Under the pieces are notes generated by a model. It saw nothing but the letters and a program-made list of their open reading frames with translations. It did no database searches and had not been told where the DNA came from. DNA of 64,000 bases, from the NCBI GenBank assembly GCA_947253625.1, contig CAMYAB010000009.1, positions 1-64,000 of the forward strand, in the 5' to 3' direction. Positions 60,668 to 64,000 of this stretch are shown here, one piece after another; the stretch's first letter is position 1, and each line of letters opens with the position of its first letter. The translations under genes and the position numbers were made by a program. Source of the stretch: an uncultured Porphyromonadaceae bacterium (GTDB taxonomy: Bacteria; Bacteroidota; Bacteroidia; Bacteroidales; Porphyromonadaceae).

Positions 60668-60756
60668 CGGGGTTGTGTGAGTCACCGTCCTTGGCGCTCG
60701 CTCCCGTGGCGTGTCTGTGGCTCGGGAGAGAGGTCGGGGGGAAAAAAGTGGTGAGT

Positions 60757-61884
60757 TTACTTCTTCTTGGCTAGGCTTGCAGCCTTGACTTCAAAGTCTT
60801 TGTTGGAGTCATTGGTGTCCACGATCTTGTTGCCATCGTTTTTGCGTGTGAGCGACAGTCCGGCATACTTGCCCCAGGCGTCGTAGTTTCCTGCGACGTT
60901 TACCTTTTCGTCACCGGCATTTTGGTTGACTCCGTTGCTGCTTTGGTCGAGCTTGGCGTTGACGACCCATTGGGCATTGTCCTTGGCGGATATGGAGACG
61001 AAGTCGGTGATCCAGTCGTTGGGTAGGAAGAGGGCCCAGCGGTAGTCGGCGTAGGGGTTGTGCTTGGACTTGTAGGGTGTGGGGCGGGTGTACTTGCCTT
61101 TTTTGTCGGTCTTTCTGTTTTTGGGGTTGACCGCCATGATCGCATTGAGGAGCTCCTCGTCGGTTGTGCCCAGCCGTACGAGTGCGATGCCGGTGGAGTT
61201 GGGGAAGTCAAAGGGATCGAAGTCCTCGGCATCGTAGTCGCCTTGGATAAAGGCGGATAGGTCGAAGAATGGGGTGAGGTTGGGGACGGCGGGGTTTTCA
61301 TCGTTTAGCTCGTAGTCTGCTACGGTGAGGTCGAGGAGTGCGCTAAAGTCGAGCTCTTGCTCTTCCCACTTCTCTGCCCGCTTTTTCTCGGCCTCGGTGG
61401 GGTTGATGGCCGCTGTGGCTATGATGCGTGTGTCGCCCGGCTTGAGGGTGTTTTTGCTCTCACCCTTGGGGAAGAGGTAGAGCTTGGAGATGGCCAGTGA
61501 GTCGTTGTAGACGGAGGGGGCGACAGCGTCGGAGAAGTCGGGCTTTGCCTCCGGTCTGTAGAGGGAGATGGCGATCCCCATGCCGTCCAGTGAGATGTCT
61601 TTTTTGGTGGGGTTGGTGATGCGGATGTACTTGTTGTACCGCTCTTCGCTTCCTTGTTTCCAATTGGCCTTTTTGCCGGCGGCTTTTTCGTTTGCGGTGA
61701 TTGCGTGGTGGTAGTTGCCGAAGTAGTAGACCTCCTCGATGAGTAGGTCTTTGGCTTCGGTGCGGGAGTTGTCACCGCGCTTGTTGTGGGGGTTGTGTGG
61801 GCTGCGGCCGTCTCTCGTACAGCCGATCAGTGCGGCCGAGAGGAGCAGTAGTGCTGTGGTGAGTGTTGTGAATATTTTCTTCAT
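60757..61884 (-). CDS. DUF4876-type lipoprotein
   Basis: The 375-aa protein has a signal and lipobox LIGC. The segments LLIEEVYYFGN, YNKYIRITNPTKKDISLDGMG and TGIALVRLG fit DUF4876, a Bacteroidales family of unknown function encoded with surface lipoproteins and outer-membrane receptors. A cell-surface location is inferred. It is separated by 28 bp from the next lipoprotein gene, so they are probably co-transcribed. Confidence 0.7.
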   Translation of the reverse strand: MKKIFTTLTTALLLLSAALIGCTRDGRSPHNPHNKRGDNSRTEAKDLLIEEVYYFGNYHHAITANEKAAGKKANWKQGSEERYNKYIRITNPTKKDISLDGMGIAISLYRPEAKPDFSDAVAPSVYNDSLAISKLYLFPKGESKNTLKPGDTRIIATAAINPTEAEKKRAEKWEEQELDFSALLDLTVADYELNDENPAVPNLTPFFDLSAFIQGDYDAEDFDPFDFPNSTGIALVRLGTTDEELLNAIMAVNPKNRKTDKKGKYTRPTPYKSKHNPYADYRWALFLPNDWITDFVSISAKDNAQWVVNAKLDQSSNGVNQNAGDEKVNVAGNYDAWGKYAGLSLTRKNDGNKIVDTNDSNKDFEVKAASLAKKK

Positions 61885-61912
61885 ACTAAATAATTATTTT
61901 GTTTTGGGTTGT

Positions 61913-63313
61913 TTACAAAAACCATGAGGCGAAGCCTCCGTTGTTGCCGTGTGTCATGACTTTTTTGACCTCATTGAAGGCTTTTTCGGGGGTGAGTCCG
62001 ATCTCTCGTGCGAGGTGGACGTAGTAGGGTTCGTTGTAGTCGGCACAGGTGGGGTCGGAGTCGTCCATGTTGGTGTAGACCTTGATGGGGATGTTGAATC
62101 GAATGATCTCGGTCCACTGTGGTCCGGGTGCGTAGTATGGGTCGCAGACTTTGGTCGCTTTTCCGAAGGGCTCTTGTGCGTTGTTTTTGGGCATGTCTTT
62201 GGCCGTCTTGGTGCCTTTTTGGCACTTCATCACCCGTACCGATAGATAGAACTGTGGCAGGAGGGTGTGGGTGCGGGAGTAGATGGTGCTACCGGTTATG
62301 CTGGGTTTGGAGCGCTCGATGGGCCACTCTCCCTCCTTGTAGTCGTTGTAGCCGTTGATGCCTTGGCCGATGCTGTAGTACTTGTCGAGCATGTCGAAAC
62401 GTAGGTGCCCTTTTAGTCCCACATTGTCTTGGTCGTAGCAGGGGTCGGCTCCGTAGTAGTTGGTCCGAGTGGATGGGGGGAGCAGGCGGAGGTTGAAGAG
62501 CTCGGTCGCTCCATCGCCCATGTCTTCCTGTGTCCAGGTGTCGCGATAGGTGTAGGTGAATAGGTTGGGGGTCGCTTGTGCGCGTTCGTCCCTGGTCTTG
62601 AACTTGCTGTAGAAGGGCGACACGATTGGTTGCTCCTCTTGGTAGGCTTTTTCGTTGAGCTGGCCGTGGCGGACTGTGCCAAACTTTTGCGGATCGTCCA
62701 TTCCGTTTCGGAAGCGTACATCGAGTAGGTCGTAGGGTCGGCCGTGACTGTCGAGGTCGCTGATGGTGTAGAAGATCTGGTACTCGTCGGAGTGGCTGTA
62801 GATGTTGTCGTTGATCCGATTGCCGTTTTTGTCAAAGAAGTAGAGGCAGAGGCCCCACAGCTTGTTGACTCCCCCGATGATACGTATGTAGTCTCGACCG
62901 ACCCCGCCTCGCTCACTCTCTTGGTACGAGATGGTGCTCCACTTTAGGACCTCTACGTCGGTACCGCTCGGGCGGTTGTAGGCAAAGGCAAACATCTCTT
63001 GTCGCCAAGGGGCTTTGGTGTAGACAAAGTTGCCGTGGAGGAGGTCGCCCCCGTGTGGGTGCCCTTCCTTGAACATCACGAGGCAGGAGGCCCAGTTGTC
63101 AAAAGCACCGCCTTTGTCGGGATTGGGGATGTCGGTTGTCACCTTTGGAGGGGTGATGGTGTCTGCGGCTGAGGTGGGCATCTTGTGCTGGATAGCCGGG
63201 CTCTCGTCGTAGTCGAAGTCGATCTTGCCGAATAGGAAGGTCTGGCAACTCGATAGGAGGCAGAGGCAGGCGATGACTGCCGAGAGGGTATGTATGGTTG
63301 TGTTGCGTTTCAT
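61913..63313 (-). CDS. Hypothetical lipoprotein of the DUF4876 cluster
   Basis: The 466-aa protein has lipobox LSSC and no family that I can name. The C-terminal two thirds contain blocks shared with the next protein upstream: PNLFTYTYRDT with PDLFTYEYRDT, GLKGHLRFDMLD with GFKGMLQFRQSD, and FNIPIKVYTN with LTIPFRVMAD. The two therefore look like tandem paralogues. Surface location is inferred from the lipobox; the gap to the partial gene at the edge is 18 bp. Confidence 0.6.
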   Translation of the reverse strand: MKRNTTIHTLSAVIACLCLLSSCQTFLFGKIDFDYDESPAIQHKMPTSAADTITPPKVTTDIPNPDKGGAFDNWASCLVMFKEGHPHGGDLLHGNFVYTKAPWRQEMFAFAYNRPSGTDVEVLKWSTISYQESERGGVGRDYIRIIGGVNKLWGLCLYFFDKNGNRINDNIYSHSDEYQIFYTISDLDSHGRPYDLLDVRFRNGMDDPQKFGTVRHGQLNEKAYQEEQPIVSPFYSKFKTRDERAQATPNLFTYTYRDTWTQEDMGDGATELFNLRLLPPSTRTNYYGADPCYDQDNVGLKGHLRFDMLDKYYSIGQGINGYNDYKEGEWPIERSKPSITGSTIYSRTHTLLPQFYLSVRVMKCQKGTKTAKDMPKNNAQEPFGKATKVCDPYYAPGPQWTEIIRFNIPIKVYTNMDDSDPTCADYNEPYYVHLAREIGLTPEKAFNEVKKVMTHGNNGGFASWFL

Positions 63314-63331
63314 GCCTAGGTCGTTCTGCGA

Positions 63332-64000
63332 TTACATGTTTTTGCTGGGGAAGCGGTTGAAGTACACATCGGGTTTCCAGAGCATCTTGGTGAGGTCTGC
63401 TTCGTTGGCGTCGGGGTAGTACCTCTTTATCGATCGGATGCACTGTGCATGGTCACCGTCGGCATCCGCCATCACTCTGAATGGGATGGTGAGCTGTGAG
63501 TCAAAGGCACCGAGGCCGGACTCGAGCTCGTTGTAGTCGTACTTGACTTTGGCACCGGAGCCTTCTCCGTCATCGTACTTTGCCCCGAGGCCACCTCGGC
63601 CTATCTTGGTGTTTTTGATGTGAAAGATGCCTACGTGCATCTGAAAGTGTACATCCGATTGCCTGAACTGCAGCATCCCCTTGAAGCCTAGTCGCTCCAG
63701 CTGATCGCCCCCAAGGTTGCGATGCATGCGGAGGCGTATGGCGTAGGGTGCGTGGTATCCGTTGATCACAAAGCCACGGTTGTCGCCCAGGTCATCAAAG
63801 TCCACCTCCTCGCCAAGCATCTTGTCGAGCGGATCCGTGTCTCGGTACTCGTAGGTGAATAGATCGGGGACGAGGGCATTGAGTTCGTCTGCCGGCAGTG
63901 GCTCCGAGAGCTGATAGCGCTGTCCGTCCGAGTCGGTGTAGTCGTTGGTGTTGTTGGTCTCTTCGGCCTTCATGGCAAGTGCCTGATTGTACTTGAGGCT
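63332..64000 (-). CDS. Paralogous lipoprotein-cluster protein (5' end beyond the window)
   Basis: The frame stays open to the right edge, so at least 222 residues are seen and the N-terminus is missing; Met 63973 could be internal. It shares blocks with the gene at 61913 (PDLFTYEYRDT, GFKGMLQFRQSD), so it belongs to the same unassigned surface family. The C-terminus ends DVYFNRFPSKNM. Confidence 0.55.
   Translation of the reverse strand, partial: SLKYNQALAMKAEETNNTNDYTDSDGQRYQLSEPLPADELNALVPDLFTYEYRDTDPLDKMLGEEVDFDDLGDNRGFVINGYHAPYAIRLRMHRNLGGDQLERLGFKGMLQFRQSDVHFQMHVGIFHIKNTKIGRGGLGAKYDDGEGSGAKVKYDYNELESGLGAFDSQLTIPFRVMADADGDHAQCIRSIKRYYPDANEADLTKMLWKPDVYFNRFPSKNM

Noticed and set aside
1..64000. 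Prophage, ICE or insertion sequence
   Set aside because: No integrase, transposase, relaxase or structural phage gene could be found on either strand.

Overview
The window is chromosomal DNA from a GC-rich member of the order Bacteroidales, most likely Porphyromonadaceae. The evidence is type V (FimA/Mfa-like) fimbrial genes, Porin_10, DUF4876, a Zn-peptidase_2 protein, a Bacteroidales-type dihydroorotase, several TAnnTTTG -7 promoter elements, very little use of Shine-Dalgarno sites, and one tRNA gene without an encoded CCA. Assignment to Porphyromonas itself is inference. No phage, insertion sequence, CRISPR array or integrase is visible.

Layout. 306-7911 is a five-gene fimbrial locus (OmpA/DUF3575, DUF5119, two tandem fimbrillins, a large tip-like lipoprotein) followed by a broken DUF5119 fragment. 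8297-11315 is a four-gene operon with the parts of a phospholipid head-group pathway (cytidylyltransferase, SDR, CDP-alcohol phosphotransferase, acyltransferase). 11378-15087 holds an Ig-like lipoprotein and an M16 peptidase. 15137-15641 (minus) is a self-contained unit: promoter, cobalamin riboswitch, about 190 nt of structured RNA, and terminator, with no recognisable gene. 15803-21390 holds glyA and, convergent to it, ftsK-lolA-trxB. 21948-26993 holds an aminotransferase-fold protein without its PLP lysine, a GH20 hexosaminidase and queC-queD-queE. 27383-37071 is a long run of tightly spaced or overlapping genes (divIC, membrane protein, GT2, pyrC, porin, solute-binding protein, rhlE-like helicase, nrnA-like, DAHP synthase/chorismate mutase, folB). 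Then come degP, purA, a Zn peptidase, tonB and a tetrapyrrole operon hemA-C-D-B-L (42456-47675). The right third has rubrerythrin, tRNA-Asn, a POT peptide transporter, a GH27 alpha-galactosidase, efp, prfB with its +1 frameshift, a propeller lipoprotein, recA-bcp-saccharopine-dehydrogenase-like genes, and a DUF4876 lipoprotein cluster that runs off the right edge.

Intergenic DNA is unusually structured. Three dispersed families recur: (i) four copies of an oriented element with 3-4 tandem units of about 22 bp built on CTTCTATCCGTGAAA (near 21.6, 27.1, 39.1 and 47.9 kb); (ii) two copies, in opposite orientation, of an element of about 200 bp with four 21-bp units each holding the palindrome ATCACnnnGTGAT (13.5 and 60.4 kb); (iii) hairpins built on GGGTGTGCCAAAA and its complement at gene ends. 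The orphan riboswitch unit and families (i) and (ii) are the strongest candidates for undescribed biology; the lysine-less aminotransferase and the lipid operon come next.
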